Positions 1-8,932 are shown, counted from the first letter of the stretch. The stretch: 64,000 nucleotides of DNA from Variovorax paradoxus NBRC 15149 (GCF_001591365.1 NZ_BCUT01000008.1:186001-250000), one strand, 5' to 3'. The notes: a model not told the origin generated them from the sequence alone. Program-made: numbers and translations.

Positions 1-38
1 TGGGTTGGTTGTGGGGAATAAAGGATTCTAGAAAGGAA

Positions 39-1349
39 TTACGCGCCCGGCGTCGGACGCGTTCCCGTTTTGCCGGGCACGACGGCCAGGTCGACCGAAC
101 CATCGGCGAGCCGCGCGACCACGGCATCGCCAGGGCTCAGCTTCTTGGCGCTGACGATCGCGCGGCCGTCGGGATCGGTGAGCCAGGCATAGCCGCGCTG
201 GAGCACCAGCGCAGGATCGAGCAGCCGCAGGCGCAGGGCGACGCGTTCCAGCCGCTCGCGCCGCTGCGCCATCGCGCGCTCGAGCCTGAGCGGAAAATCG
301 GCAGCAATCGCGCGCGGCACCTGGGCCAGGCGCTCGGCCCTGGACAGCAGCGCATAGCGCAGCCGCTGCGAATGATGCGCGAGCCGCAGCTGCTGGCGCG
401 CCACGAGCCCGGAGGGCCGGCCCAGGCGCGCTGCCGCCTGGTCGAGGCGCTGCCCCAGTACATCGAGGCGCGCACCCAGTGCGCTGTCGAGCCGTTCATC
501 CAGCAGATCGATCGCACCGAGCCACATCGCCTGGGGCGCGCTGACGAGCTCCGCCGCGGCCGTGGGCGTGGGCGCGCGCAGGTCGGCGCAGAAGTCGGCG
601 ATGGTGAAGTCGGTTTCGTGGCCGACGCCGCAGATCAGCGGAACCGGGCTTTGGACGATGGTGCGCGCCAGGGCTTCATCATTGAACGCCCAGAGATCCT
701 CGATGGAGCCGCCGCCGCGCACCAGCAGGATCACGTCGACGGCCGGTTCCAGTGCGTACAGCGATTGCAGCGCGCGCACGAGTTCCGCCGGCGCGTTGGC
801 GCCCTGCACCGCCGCCGGCGCCAGCACCACGGGAATGTGCGGCACGCGGCGCCGCAGCGCCGTGACCACGTCGTGCAGCGCCGCGGCGCCGAGCGAGGTG
901 ACGAGGCCGACCGAGCGCGGCATGACCGGCAGCGCCCGCTTGCGCTCCGGATCGAAGAGCCCTTCGGCCTCGAGCCGCGCCTTGCGCTGCAGGAATTGCT
1001 CGAACAGCGCGCCCTGCCCGGCGCGCTGCAGGCTTTCGACCACCAGTTGCAGGTCGCCGCGCGGCTCGTACACCGCGAGCCGCCCGCGCACTTCGACCTG
1101 GTCGCCGTCGCGCGGCGAAAAATCGAGCAGGCCCGCTGCGCGCCGGAACATCGCGCAGCGCAGCTGGCCGGACGAATCCTTGAGCGCGAAGTAACAATGT
1201 CCGCTCGACGCGCGCGAGAAGCCGGAAATCTCGCCGCGCACCGCGACCGGGTTGAAGCGCGCATCGAGCGCGTCGGCCACCGCCCGGCACAGTGCGCCGA
1301 CGGCCCAGATCCGCGGGCCCGGCGTTGGATTCGAGTCACGCAGGTTCAC
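39..1349 (-). CDS. xseA: Exodeoxyribonuclease VII large subunit
   Basis: Large subunit of exonuclease VII, which with XseB degrades single-stranded DNA to oligonucleotides in the cytoplasm. The N-terminal OB-fold carries GEISGFSRASSGHCYF, and the catalytic core carries RGGGSIEDLWAFND followed by GVGHETDFTIADF, both hallmark XseA blocks. I start it at the GTG at 1349, giving 436 residues with about 14 residues before the conserved IWAVGALCRAVADAL segment. An ATG at 1433 is in frame but would add 28 proline- and arginine-rich residues not typical of the family. It is transcribed away from exbB, and xseB is not adjacent. Function is confident; the start is moderately so. Confidence 0.93.
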   Translation of the reverse strand: MNLRDSNPTPGPRIWAVGALCRAVADALDARFNPVAVRGEISGFSRASSGHCYFALKDSSGQLRCAMFRRAAGLLDFSPRDGDQVEVRGRLAVYEPRGDLQLVVESLQRAGQGALFEQFLQRKARLEAEGLFDPERKRALPVMPRSVGLVTSLGAAALHDVVTALRRRVPHIPVVLAPAAVQGANAPAELVRALQSLYALEPAVDVILLVRGGGSIEDLWAFNDEALARTIVQSPVPLICGVGHETDFTIADFCADLRAPTPTAAAELVSAPQAMWLGAIDLLDERLDSALGARLDVLGQRLDQAAARLGRPSGLVARQQLRLAHHSQRLRYALLSRAERLAQVPRAIAADFPLRLERAMAQRRERLERVALRLRLLDPALVLQRGYAWLTDPDGRAIVSAKKLSPGDAVVARLADGSVDLAVVPGKTGTRPTPGA

Positions 1350-1662
1350 AGGACACCCGCGCGGCCGGCGGCCACTCTTCCACAGTGGGTTGCCCCGCCT
1401 TGGTGCCGCGGTCCGGGCACGGAACAGGTGCACGGTTTGTCGTGCAAGCTGTTGATTTCATTGGAAAAAGAACTGCTCAAAATTCAATCGATCTAGCGGG
1501 AGGCCCGTCCCATGCGGGTCCGGACAACTTGCGCAGCGGGTTAATCACAAAGTTATCCACAGAATCTGTGCGTCTTCGCTGACATGCAAACAAGCCGCGT
1601 GGCGATGGTGGCCTCGGTGGATAATCGCCGCGCATTTGCAGTCTACGGGGCCGGAGGATTCC
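1350..1662. other. Divergent intergenic region between xseA and exbB
   Basis: A 313-base stretch without a supportable gene. It must hold the promoters for leftward xseA and rightward exbB. Visible inside are a consensus DnaA box at 1553-1561, a near-palindrome CACAGAATCTGTG at 1558-1570 overlapping it, a one-mismatch DnaA box in the opposite orientation at 1616-1624, and a short GC hairpin around 1505-1519. Short open frames running through it have no recognisable product. Confidence 0.6.
1553..1561 (+). promoter_or_regulatory. Putative DnaA box
   Basis: TTATCCACA matches the DnaA box consensus TTATNCACA exactly. A second site reading TTATCCACC on the minus strand lies at 1616-1624 with one mismatch. 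Both are upstream of exbB and xseA. Isolated boxes occur by chance and can titrate DnaA or regulate nearby promoters, and nothing else here suggests an origin of replication. Confidence 0.35.
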
Positions 1663-2295
<633 letters not shown>

Positions 2296-2350
2296 TGGGC
2301 TTCGCATCGCTTGCAACTGCCTGCGCCACGCCGCCTCGCGGAGGCTTGCC

Positions 2351-2794
2351 ATGAGCCGCGGCCGCATGCAGTTTCGCCACGGTGCGCGCGACGAGCCGGA
2401 GATCAACCTGATCCCGTTCATCGACGTGCTGCTGGTCATCCTGATCTTCCTGATGCTGTCGACCACCTACAGCAAGTTCACCGAAATGCAGCTTCGGCTG
2501 CCGACGGCCGACGTCGATTCGCAGCGCGACTATCCCAAGGAAGTGATCGTGGCGGTCTCCGCCGACGGCCGCTACTCGATCAACAAGAAGCCCGTGGCCG
2601 ACCGCAACGTGGACACCGTGGCCGCCGCACTGGGCGCGGCCGCCACGGGCGGCAAGGACAGCGTGGTCATCATCAGCGCCGACGCCAGCAGCCCGCACCA
2701 GGCCGTGATCACGGTGATGGAAGCCGCTCGCCGCGTGGGCCTGGTGCAGATCACGTTCGCAGCCCAGTCGTCGGCGCAGCAAGCAGGGCACTGA
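2351..2794 (+). CDS. exbD: ExbD/TolR family biopolymer transport protein
   Basis: Partner of ExbB in a proton-driven energy-transducing complex of the inner membrane. The 147-residue protein has the family layout: a short cytoplasmic N-terminus, one membrane helix (residues about 19-40, INLIPFIDVLLVILIFLML) with the essential proton-carrying aspartate at Asp25, and a periplasmic domain after it. No TonB gene is in view, so the energised partner is unknown. lpxK starts immediately after its stop, suggesting translational coupling. ExbBD genes next to lpxK-kdsB-adk are common in Burkholderiales. Confidence 0.93.
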   Translation: MSRGRMQFRHGARDEPEINLIPFIDVLLVILIFLMLSTTYSKFTEMQLRLPTADVDSQRDYPKEVIVAVSADGRYSINKKPVADRNVDTVAAALGAAATGGKDSVVIISADASSPHQAVITVMEAARRVGLVQITFAAQSSAQQAGH

Positions 2795-3835
2795 GTGCCG
2801 TCGCAGGGCCGCAGCACCATCGGCACCACCGGCCCGATCGCTGTGCCGGCCTCGCGGCTGCAGCGCGCCTGGCTGCATCGCGGCGCGCTGGCCTGCCTGC
2901 TGTGGCCCCTGTCGCTGCTCTACGCGGCGCTTTTCGGGCTGCGGCGCTGGTTCTACCGGATGGGATGGCACAGGACCGAACGCGTCCCGGTGCCGGTGAT
3001 CGTGGTCGGCAACGTGGTTGCCGGCGGCGCGGGCAAGACGCCGGTCGTGATGGCGGTCGTGCGGCACCTGCAGGCCCGCGGGCTACAGGTTGGCGTGGTG
3101 TCGCGCGGCTACGGCCGCCGCACCGGCGACTGCCGCGAAGTACTCGCCGAGAGCAACGCCCATGATGTCGGCGATGAACCGCTGCTGATTCGCCGCGCCA
3201 CCGGCGCACCGGTGTTCGTGGCGCGGCGCCGCATCGAGGCCGCGCGCGCGCTGCTCGCGGGGCACCCGGCCACGCAGGTCATCGTGAGCGACGACGGCCT
3301 GCAGCACCTGGCGCTGGCGCGCGACATCGAGATCTGCGTGTTCGACGACCGCGGCGTGGGCAACGGCTGGCGGCTGCCCGCGGGTCCGCTGCGCGAGCGC
3401 TGGCCGCGCCCGTGCGACCTGGTGCTCCACAGCGGGGAACGTCCCGCCTTCAAGGGCGGCTACACCGCCACCCGTGCGCTTGCACAAAACGCCGTGGCAA
3501 GCGACGGCAAACGCACGCCGCTCGAGGCCCTCGCCGGCGAACCGCTGATCGCGCTGGCGGCCATTGCGCGGCCCGAAGCGTTCTTCGGCATGCTGCGGGC
3601 GCGCGGGCTGACGCTTGCCGGGACGATCGCCCTGCCGGACCACTACGATTTCGAGGGCTGGCAGCGCCCCGCCGGCACCGGGCAGCGCCTCGTCTGCACC
3701 GAAAAAGATGCCGTCAAGCTGTGGCCCAGGGCCCCCGACGCGCTGGCAGTGCCGCTGGACTTCGCACCCTCGCCGGAATTCTTCGCGGCGCTCGACGCAA
3801 AGCTATCATCGCTCGATGGATACCAAGCTGCTTGA
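2795..3835 (+). CDS. lpxK: Tetraacyldisaccharide 4'-kinase
   Basis: Phosphorylates the 4' position of the lipid A disaccharide precursor to give lipid IVA at the inner membrane. The 346-residue product has a hydrophobic N-terminal anchor (about residues 31-49), then the P-loop GNVVAGGAGKTP (72-83), and the SDDGLQH block typical of LpxK. The start is a GTG directly abutting the exbD stop codon (TGA-GTG). Its last 20 bases overlap the next gene, so exbD, lpxK, trm112 and kdsB look like one translationally coupled unit supplying lipid A and Kdo. Confidence 0.95.
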   Translation: MPSQGRSTIGTTGPIAVPASRLQRAWLHRGALACLLWPLSLLYAALFGLRRWFYRMGWHRTERVPVPVIVVGNVVAGGAGKTPVVMAVVRHLQARGLQVGVVSRGYGRRTGDCREVLAESNAHDVGDEPLLIRRATGAPVFVARRRIEAARALLAGHPATQVIVSDDGLQHLALARDIEICVFDDRGVGNGWRLPAGPLRERWPRPCDLVLHSGERPAFKGGYTATRALAQNAVASDGKRTPLEALAGEPLIALAAIARPEAFFGMLRARGLTLAGTIALPDHYDFEGWQRPAGTGQRLVCTEKDAVKLWPRAPDALAVPLDFAPSPEFFAALDAKLSSLDGYQAA

Positions 3836-3998
3836 ACTGCTCGTCTGCCCCGTCACCAAGGGCCCGCTGACCTGGAACCCGGAGAAGCAGGAGCTCTGCT
3901 CGCGCAGCGCACGCCTGGCCTATCCGGTGCGCGACGGCATCCCCGTGCTGCTCGAGAACGAGGCCCGCACGCTGTCCGACGAAGAGCTGGGGCTGTGA
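3816..3998 (+). CDS. Trm112/YcaR family small protein
   Basis: A 60-residue member of the Trm112 (YcaR, UPF0434) family. In other systems Trm112 proteins act as activating partners of methyltransferases; in bacteria the gene often sits between lpxK and kdsB with no proven role. Visible signatures are LLELLVCPVTKGPL near the start and ARLAYPVRDGIPVLL near the end. The ATG at 3816 lies inside the end of lpxK (20-base overlap), and its stop overlaps the kdsB GTG by four bases. Only two cysteines are present, so a full zinc site is not evident. Confidence 0.9.
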   Translation: MDTKLLELLVCPVTKGPLTWNPEKQELCSRSARLAYPVRDGIPVLLENEARTLSDEELGL

Positions 3999-4768
3999 GC
4001 TTCACCGTCCTGGTGCCGGCCCGGCTGGCTTCGACGCGGCTGCCCAACAAGCCGCTGGCCGACATCGCCGGCCTGCCCATGGTGGTGCGCGTGGCCCGGC
4101 GTGCCAGCCAATCCGGCGCCGCGCGCGTGGTGGTGGCGGGCGACGACGCAGCCATCGTCGAGGCCTGCGCAAGGCATGGCGTGGAAGCCATCCTGACCCG
4201 CCAGGACCACCCGAGCGGCTCCGACCGCCTGGCCGAAGCCTGCGAGCAACTGGGGCTGGACGGCAGCGACATCGTCGTCAACGTCCAGGGCGACGAGCCG
4301 CTGATCGACCCTGCGCTCATCGACGCCGTGGCCTCCGCGCTGGCCGCCCACCCGGAAGCCGCCATGAGCACGGCGGCCCACGAGATCGACTCGCTCGACG
4401 ACTTCCTGAACCCGAACGTGGTGAAGGCGGTGCTCGATGCGCAGGGCAACGCGCTGTACTTCAGCCGTGCGCCCATTCCGTGGTGGCGCGACGGTTCCGC
4501 CAACGGGGCGCCGCCTTCCGTGCTGCCCGCACCGGCACCGCTGCGGCATATCGGCATCTACGGCTACCGCGCCGGCTTCGTGCGCAGCTTTCCTTCGCTG
4601 ACGCCTGCGCCCGTCGAGGCCACCGAAGCGCTCGAGCAGCTGCGCGCGCTGTGGCACGGGCATCGCATTGCGGTGCACGTCAGCCATGTCGCGCCGGGGC
4701 CCGGCGTCGATACTCCCGCAGACCTCGAGCGCGTGCGCGCGGTCTTCGCCGCCGATCCGGCGCGCTGA
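3995..4768 (+). CDS. kdsB: 3-deoxy-manno-octulosonate cytidylyltransferase
   Basis: Activates Kdo as CMP-Kdo, the donor used to build the lipopolysaccharide inner core. The 257-residue sequence shows the nucleotidyltransferase start PARLASTRLPNKPL, the HPSGSDRLAE block and NVQGDEPLI, all diagnostic of KdsB. The GTG start overlaps the stop of the Trm112 gene in the arrangement GTGA. Together with lpxK just upstream this marks the operon as an LPS supply line, and a Kdo-hydroxylase homologue lies further along at 23.7-24.5 kb. Confidence 0.96.
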   Translation: MSFTVLVPARLASTRLPNKPLADIAGLPMVVRVARRASQSGAARVVVAGDDAAIVEACARHGVEAILTRQDHPSGSDRLAEACEQLGLDGSDIVVNVQGDEPLIDPALIDAVASALAAHPEAAMSTAAHEIDSLDDFLNPNVVKAVLDAQGNALYFSRAPIPWWRDGSANGAPPSVLPAPAPLRHIGIYGYRAGFVRSFPSLTPAPVEATEALEQLRALWHGHRIAVHVSHVAPGPGVDTPADLERVRAVFAADPAR

Positions 4769-4904
4769 AAAAGTGCGCTGCTGCGAGGGCGGCAGCGGAA
4801 ATTCATCACGCTCTCGCATGCTATCCTCGACGCAATTCCGCCTTGCCCCGCTCCCGGGCTGACGCTTGGCGCGACACAAGATCGAAGAACCCTCCGAGGA
4901 CACC

Positions 4905-5561
4905 ATGAGACTAATTTTGCTGGGCGCGCCCGGGGCGGGCAAAGGCACGCAAGCAGCCTTCATCTGCCAGAAATACGGCATCCCTCAAATTTCGACCGGC
5001 GACATGCTGCGCGCCGCCGTCAAGGCCGGCACGCCGCTCGGACAGCAGGCCAAGGCCGTCATGGAGTCCGGCGGGCTCGTGAGCGACGACCTGATCATCA
5101 ACCTTGTGAAGGAACGCATCGCGCAACCCGATTGCGCTGGCGGTTTCCTGTTCGACGGCTTCCCGCGCACCATTCCGCAGGCCGACGCCATGAAGGCGGC
5201 CGGCGTCAAGCTCGACTACGTGCTCGAAATCGACGTGCCGTTCAGCGACATCATCGAACGCATGAGCGGCCGCCGCTCGCATCCTGCGTCGGGCCGTACC
5301 TACCACGTCAAGTTCAATCCGCCCAAGGTCGAGGGCAAGGACGACATCACGGGCGAAGACCTGATCCAGCGCAAGGACGACGAGGAAGAAACCGTGCGCA
5401 AGCGGCTCGAGGTCTACAGCCAGCAGACGCGCCCGCTGGTCGACTACTACTCGGCCTGGGCCAAGGCCGATCCGGCCTCGGCGCCGAAGTACCGCGCCAT
5501 CCAGGGCGTGGGCAGCGTCGAAGAGATCAAGCAGCGCGCACTCGCGGCCCTCAGCAGCTGA
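4905..5561 (+). CDS. adk: Adenylate kinase
   Basis: Interconverts ATP plus AMP and two ADP, an essential cytoplasmic enzyme. The 218-residue product is the long form with a full LID domain. The P-loop GAPGAGKGTQ is at residues 7-16, the NMP-binding region has STGDMLRAAV, and FDGFPRT follows. I start it at the ATG at 4905, which has GAGGA at 4896-4900; an upstream in-frame TTG at 4866 would add 13 residues before the canonical MRLILLGAPG start. It is 136 bases downstream of kdsB, so it may have its own promoter. Confidence 0.97.
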   Translation: MRLILLGAPGAGKGTQAAFICQKYGIPQISTGDMLRAAVKAGTPLGQQAKAVMESGGLVSDDLIINLVKERIAQPDCAGGFLFDGFPRTIPQADAMKAAGVKLDYVLEIDVPFSDIIERMSGRRSHPASGRTYHVKFNPPKVEGKDDITGEDLIQRKDDEEETVRKRLEVYSQQTRPLVDYYSAWAKADPASAPKYRAIQGVGSVEEIKQRALAALSS

Positions 5562-5588
5562 ATCTCGTCGGCTGCGCGCGGCTGCCGT

Positions 5589-6575
5589 TCAGGCGGCCGC
5601 CGTTTCCATCAGTTCCAGCATCAGCGCGATACGCGCCTTGACGGGCGTCAGCGCGCCGGCGTCCCGCAGCGGATCGCCAGGCTTCGGCAGGATGCGTCCG
5701 TCTGCGCAGCGGGTCGCACGCAGCACCGCCACGCCGGCATCCTGAGCCCGCAGCGCCGCCGCCTCCAGCGCATGGTGCACCGTGCCATTGCCGGTCGCGG
5801 CCACGACCAGCCCGCGAACCGGCTCGGCAACGCCCGATGCCCGCTCCTGCAGCAGCAGGTCGACGAGCGCGCCGCTTGCGCCCGCATGGCTGGTGACGAT
5901 CTCCACGCGCGGCCAGCGCACGGTTGCCCCCGCCTTCGCTTCGGGAATCTTCGAGGCCCCGCCCGCCTGCGGCCAGTCGCGCAGGCGCCGCACTGCACCC
6001 TCTTCCACATAACCGACCGGCCCGGCATCGCCCGATGAAAAAGCGTCGGGGCGGTAGGTGTGCACCTTCTGCACATCGAGCGCGCCGTGGATGGCACCCG
6101 CGCAGACCACCGTCACGCCGTGCGCCGCCGGCGTGGCCGCCACGGCGATGGCATCGCGCAGGTTCTGCGGACCGTCGGGCGAAAGCGAACTGGCCGGGCG
6201 CATGGCGCAGGTCAGCACCACGGGCTTGCCGGCCGCAAGCACCACCTGGAGGAAGAAAGCCGTTTCCTCGATGGTGTCGGTGCCGTGCGTGATCACCACG
6301 CCCGCCACGTCGGCCTCGGCCAGCCAGAAGGCGCAGCGCCTGGCGAGTTGCAGCCAGACGTCGAAAGCCATGTCCTTGCTGTCGAGTTGCGCCACCTGCT
6401 CCGCCACGAGCGCCACGCCTGCGGGCGCCTCGATGCCGCCGAGCAGGTCCGCCACACCCACCTCTCCGGCGGTGTAGCCGATGTTGTCGGCACCGCTCGC
6501 GGCCCGGCCTGCGATGGTGCCGCCGGTGCCCAGGACCACGATGCGCCGCAGGCCGGAGGAAAGGGAATTAACCAT
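5589..6575 (-). CDS. L-asparaginase
   Basis: Hydrolyses L-asparagine to aspartate and ammonia. The 328-residue sequence has both catalytic threonine motifs of the bacterial type I/II family: GTGGTIAG (Thr20) and ITHGTDTIEET. No signal peptide is visible, so I expect a cytoplasmic enzyme. It is convergent with adk and divergent from lexA; its start codon is only 72 bases from that of lexA. The two LexA boxes in that gap lie 20-55 bases upstream of its start, so it might be SOS-responsive, which is an inference only. Confidence 0.92.
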   Translation of the reverse strand: MVNSLSSGLRRIVVLGTGGTIAGRAASGADNIGYTAGEVGVADLLGGIEAPAGVALVAEQVAQLDSKDMAFDVWLQLARRCAFWLAEADVAGVVITHGTDTIEETAFFLQVVLAAGKPVVLTCAMRPASSLSPDGPQNLRDAIAVAATPAAHGVTVVCAGAIHGALDVQKVHTYRPDAFSSGDAGPVGYVEEGAVRRLRDWPQAGGASKIPEAKAGATVRWPRVEIVTSHAGASGALVDLLLQERASGVAEPVRGLVVAATGNGTVHHALEAAALRAQDAGVAVLRATRCADGRILPKPGDPLRDAGALTPVKARIALMLELMETAAA

Positions 6576-6595
6576 GGGTTGCCAACTTTTAAAAA

Positions 6596-6611
6596 CTGGT
6601 TAAAAATACAG
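6596..6611. promoter_or_regulatory. LexA box, distal to lexA
   Basis: The 16-base site CTGGTTAAAAATACAG fits the CTG-N10-CAG core of the proteobacterial SOS operator, with one departure (CTGG for CTGT) from the CTGT-N8-ACAG consensus. It is the first of two tandem sites in the 72-base gap between asparaginase and lexA, and probably mediates LexA autorepression together with the second. Confidence 0.7.
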
Positions 6612-6614
6612 GTA

Positions 6615-6630
6615 CTGGATATTCAGCCAG
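6615..6630. promoter_or_regulatory. LexA box, proximal to lexA
   Basis: CTGGATATTCAGCCAG, flanked as TA...TG, has the CTG-N10-CAG core and resembles the SOS consensus TACTGTATATATATACAGTA in its left half. It ends 17 bases before the lexA ATG and lies three bases from the first site, so two LexA dimers could bind side by side. Confidence 0.75.
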
Positions 6631-6647
6631 TGCCGCAAGGAACACAT

Positions 6648-7331
6648 ATGCAGTTCGCCGTGAAGCTTACCGCCCGCCAGCAGCAGATCCTGGACTTGAT
6701 CCAGAGCGCCATCGCCCGTACCGGCGCGCCGCCCACGCGGGCCGAAATCGCCAATGAGCTGGGTTTCAAGTCGGCCAATGCCGCCGAGGAGCACCTGCAG
6801 GCGCTGGCCCGCAAGGGCGTGATCGAACTTGTCAGCGGCACTTCGCGCGGCATCCGGCTCAAGGGCGACGCGCTGCGTTCGCTCAACGAGACGCGCCACC
6901 GCGAAGGCGGCCAGTTCTCGCTCTCGCTGCCCGGCATGTCGCAGCTCGCGCTGCCGCTCATCGGCCGCGTGGCAGCGGGCTCGCCGATCCTCGCGCAGGA
7001 ACACGTCGACCAGACCTATTACGTCGAGAACACGCTGTTCCAGCGCCAGCCCGACTACCTGCTCAAGGTGCGCGGCATGTCCATGCGCGATGCCGGCATC
7101 ATGGACGGCGACCTGCTCGCGGTCCAGGCCACCAAGGAGGCGCGCAACGGCCAGATCGTGGTGGCACGCCTCGGCGACGAAGTCACGGTCAAGCGCCTCA
7201 AGCGCAACAAGCAGGTCATCGAGCTGCATGCCGAAAACCCCGACTACCCGACCATCGTGGTCCAGCCCGGCGAGCCCTTCGAGATCGAAGGCCTGGCGGT
7301 GGGCCTCATCCGCAACACCATGCTGATGTAG
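6648..7331 (+). CDS. lexA: LexA repressor, SOS transcriptional regulator
   Basis: Represses SOS genes and is inactivated by RecA-stimulated self-cleavage. The 227-residue protein has the winged-helix DNA-binding domain (ANELGFKSANAAEEHL, residues about 35-50), the Ala110-Gly111 cleavage bond in GRVAAGSP, catalytic Ser145 in RGMSMRDAG, and Lys182 in VTVKRLKR. Start ATG 6648 follows AAGGAA. Two LexA boxes immediately upstream imply autoregulation. A third, better SOS box in the window is at 53.6 kb in front of an orphan gene. Confidence 0.97.
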   Translation: MQFAVKLTARQQQILDLIQSAIARTGAPPTRAEIANELGFKSANAAEEHLQALARKGVIELVSGTSRGIRLKGDALRSLNETRHREGGQFSLSLPGMSQLALPLIGRVAAGSPILAQEHVDQTYYVENTLFQRQPDYLLKVRGMSMRDAGIMDGDLLAVQATKEARNGQIVVARLGDEVTVKRLKRNKQVIELHAENPDYPTIVVQPGEPFEIEGLAVGLIRNTMLM

Positions 7332-7358
7332 GCCGCGCGGCCTGCACCCCATCCGGCC

Positions 7359-7405
7359 GCAACAGGTGGCGGGCGTATGGCGCTTTGTCGCCATCACCCT
7401 GTTGC
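7359..7405 (+). other. Nested inverted repeat downstream of lexA
   Basis: Outer arms GCAACAGG (7359-7366) and CCTGTTGC (7398-7405) enclose an inner perfect hairpin ATGGCG-CTTTGT-CGCCAT (7377-7394). It sits 27 bases after the lexA stop and about 55 bases before the next start. There is no immediate T-tract, so it is either a factor-assisted terminator or a structured leader of the following small gene. Confidence 0.45.
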
Positions 7406-7459
7406 GTCCATTCAAAGAAATCCTGCCTGTGTTCAACCTCAGACTTTTTTGGAGTTCAC

Positions 7460-7828
7460 ATGGGAATCGCCCTCCTCGCCATCGCTGATTTGTGGATGCC
7501 GCTGCAATCGCTTGCAAGCCGGCTGCTGCCGGCGCGCCGCCCGGCCCGCCGCGACACCGCCGGCACATCCGCCGGGTTGCGCTACGTCGCGGTCCGGCCG
7601 GCCTGCACGGCCCGCGCGCAGGCGGCAGCGCCCAGCGCAGCGCCGGCGCCCGTGCGGCCGCTGCGCGTCATTCGGGTGGTCGACGGCCGCCAAGGCGACA
7701 AACGCAGCACCAACCGCATGGTGATTTCGGGCCGCATGGCCGACGTCTGCGCCGAGCTCGACCGGCTGGCGGCACTCGAGGCGATGGAAACCATCAGCCC
7801 CGCGCCCCGCTCCACCCAGCTGCACTGA
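7460..7828 (+). CDS. Hypothetical protein downstream of lexA
   Basis: I do not recognise this 122-residue product. It starts with a short hydrophobic stretch (GIALLAIADLWMPL), then an alanine-, proline- and arginine-rich linker. The C-terminal half (VRPLRVIRVVDGRQ, then NRMVISGRMADVCAELDRL) looks folded and conserved. The start is the ATG at 7460 with GGAG at 7451-7454; an ATG at 7385 lies inside the hairpin and is less likely. It sits between lexA and a dehydrogenase on the same strand, so co-transcription with lexA is possible. The arginine-rich, low-complexity middle makes function guessing unsafe. Confidence 0.65.
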   Translation: MGIALLAIADLWMPLQSLASRLLPARRPARRDTAGTSAGLRYVAVRPACTARAQAAAPSAAPAPVRPLRVIRVVDGRQGDKRSTNRMVISGRMADVCAELDRLAALEAMETISPAPRSTQLH

Positions 7829-7920
7829 ACCCGTGCAACCCCCGGTGACCGCTACCCGGGGTGGGTATCCAAACGTTCACGCGCGCGCCATGCCAATGCT
7901 GCGAGGCACAATGGCACGCC

Positions 7921-8928
7921 ATGAACATTGTGATCCTCGACGATTACCAGGACGCTGTGCGCAAGCTGCGCTGCGCCGCCAAGCTGGACGCGTATGCAGC
8001 CAAGGTCTACACCAACACGGTCAAGGGCATCGGGCAGCTCTCGGTGCGGCTGAAGGATGCCGACGTGATCGTGCTGATCCGCGAACGCACCCACATCTCT
8101 CGCCAGCTGATCGAAAAGCTCCCCAAGCTCAAGCTCATTTCGCAGACCGGACGCGTGGGCGGCCATATCGATGTCACGGCCTGCACGGAGCGCGGCGTGG
8201 CGGTGGCCGAGGGCACGGGCTCGCCGCAGGCGCCTGCCGAGCTGACCTGGGCGCTGATCATGGCGGCCATGCGCCGCCTGCCGCAGTACATCAGCAACCT
8301 CAAGCACGGGGCCTGGCAGCAATCGGGGCTCAAGTCGGCCTCCATGCCGCCCAATTTCGGGCTGGGCTCGGTGCTCAAGGGCAAGACGCTCTGCATCTGG
8401 GGCTACGGTCGCATCGGCCAGCTGGTGGCGCGCTACGGGCAGGCCTTCGGCATGCAGGTGGTGATCTGGGGGCGCGAGGCAAGCTGTGCCAAGGCACGCT
8501 CCGACGGCTTCCAGGTGGCGCAGAACCGCCACGAGTTCTTCGCCGCGGCCGACGTGCTGTCGGTGCATCTGCGGCTCAACGAGGAAACCACCGGCCTGGT
8601 CAAGCTCGAGGATCTTTCGCGCATGAAGCCGACCGCGCTCTTCGTCAACACCTCGCGCGCCGAACTGGTCGAGGCCGATGCGCTGCTTGCTGCGCTCAAC
8701 CGCGGCCGGCCCGGACTGGCGGCGGTCGACGTGTTCGAGAGCGAGCCGCCGCTGCAGGGCCATGCGCTGCTGCGGCTGGAGAACTGCATCTGCACGCCGC
8801 ACATCGGCTATGTCGAGCAGGACAGCTACGAAAGCTACTTCGGCCAGGCTTTCGACAATGTCGTGAGCTTCATCAAGGGCAACCCCACCAACATCGTGAA
8901 CCCCGGCGCGCTGCAGGTTCGCCGGTGA
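7921..8928 (+). CDS. D-2-hydroxyacid dehydrogenase family protein
   Basis: NAD(P)-dependent oxidoreductase of the D-isomer-specific 2-hydroxyacid dehydrogenase family (phosphoglycerate dehydrogenase/glyoxylate reductase-like). The 335-residue chain has the Rossmann motif GYGRIGQ (residues 161-167) and the catalytic triad Arg246 (NTSRAEL), Glu275 (FESEPP) and His294 (TPHIGY). There is no C-terminal ACT domain, so it is probably not the main serine-pathway SerA. The start is the ATG at 7921. An MFS transporter starts four bases after its stop, so the two may handle the same hydroxy or keto acid; the substrate cannot be told. Confidence 0.88.
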   Translation: MNIVILDDYQDAVRKLRCAAKLDAYAAKVYTNTVKGIGQLSVRLKDADVIVLIRERTHISRQLIEKLPKLKLISQTGRVGGHIDVTACTERGVAVAEGTGSPQAPAELTWALIMAAMRRLPQYISNLKHGAWQQSGLKSASMPPNFGLGSVLKGKTLCIWGYGRIGQLVARYGQAFGMQVVIWGREASCAKARSDGFQVAQNRHEFFAAADVLSVHLRLNEETTGLVKLEDLSRMKPTALFVNTSRAELVEADALLAALNRGRPGLAAVDVFESEPPLQGHALLRLENCICTPHIGYVEQDSYESYFGQAFDNVVSFIKGNPTNIVNPGALQVRR

Positions 8929-8932
8929 ATCC

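Noticed and set aside
1350..1662. Origin of replication suggested by DnaA boxes
   Set aside because: Only one perfect and one imperfect box, no AT-rich unwinding region, and no dnaA, dnaN or gidA neighbours.
7840..7861. GC hairpin CCCCGG / CCGGGG between the small gene and the 2-hydroxyacid dehydrogenase
   Set aside because: Only a six-base stem with no T-tract; too weak to call a terminator in GC-rich DNA.
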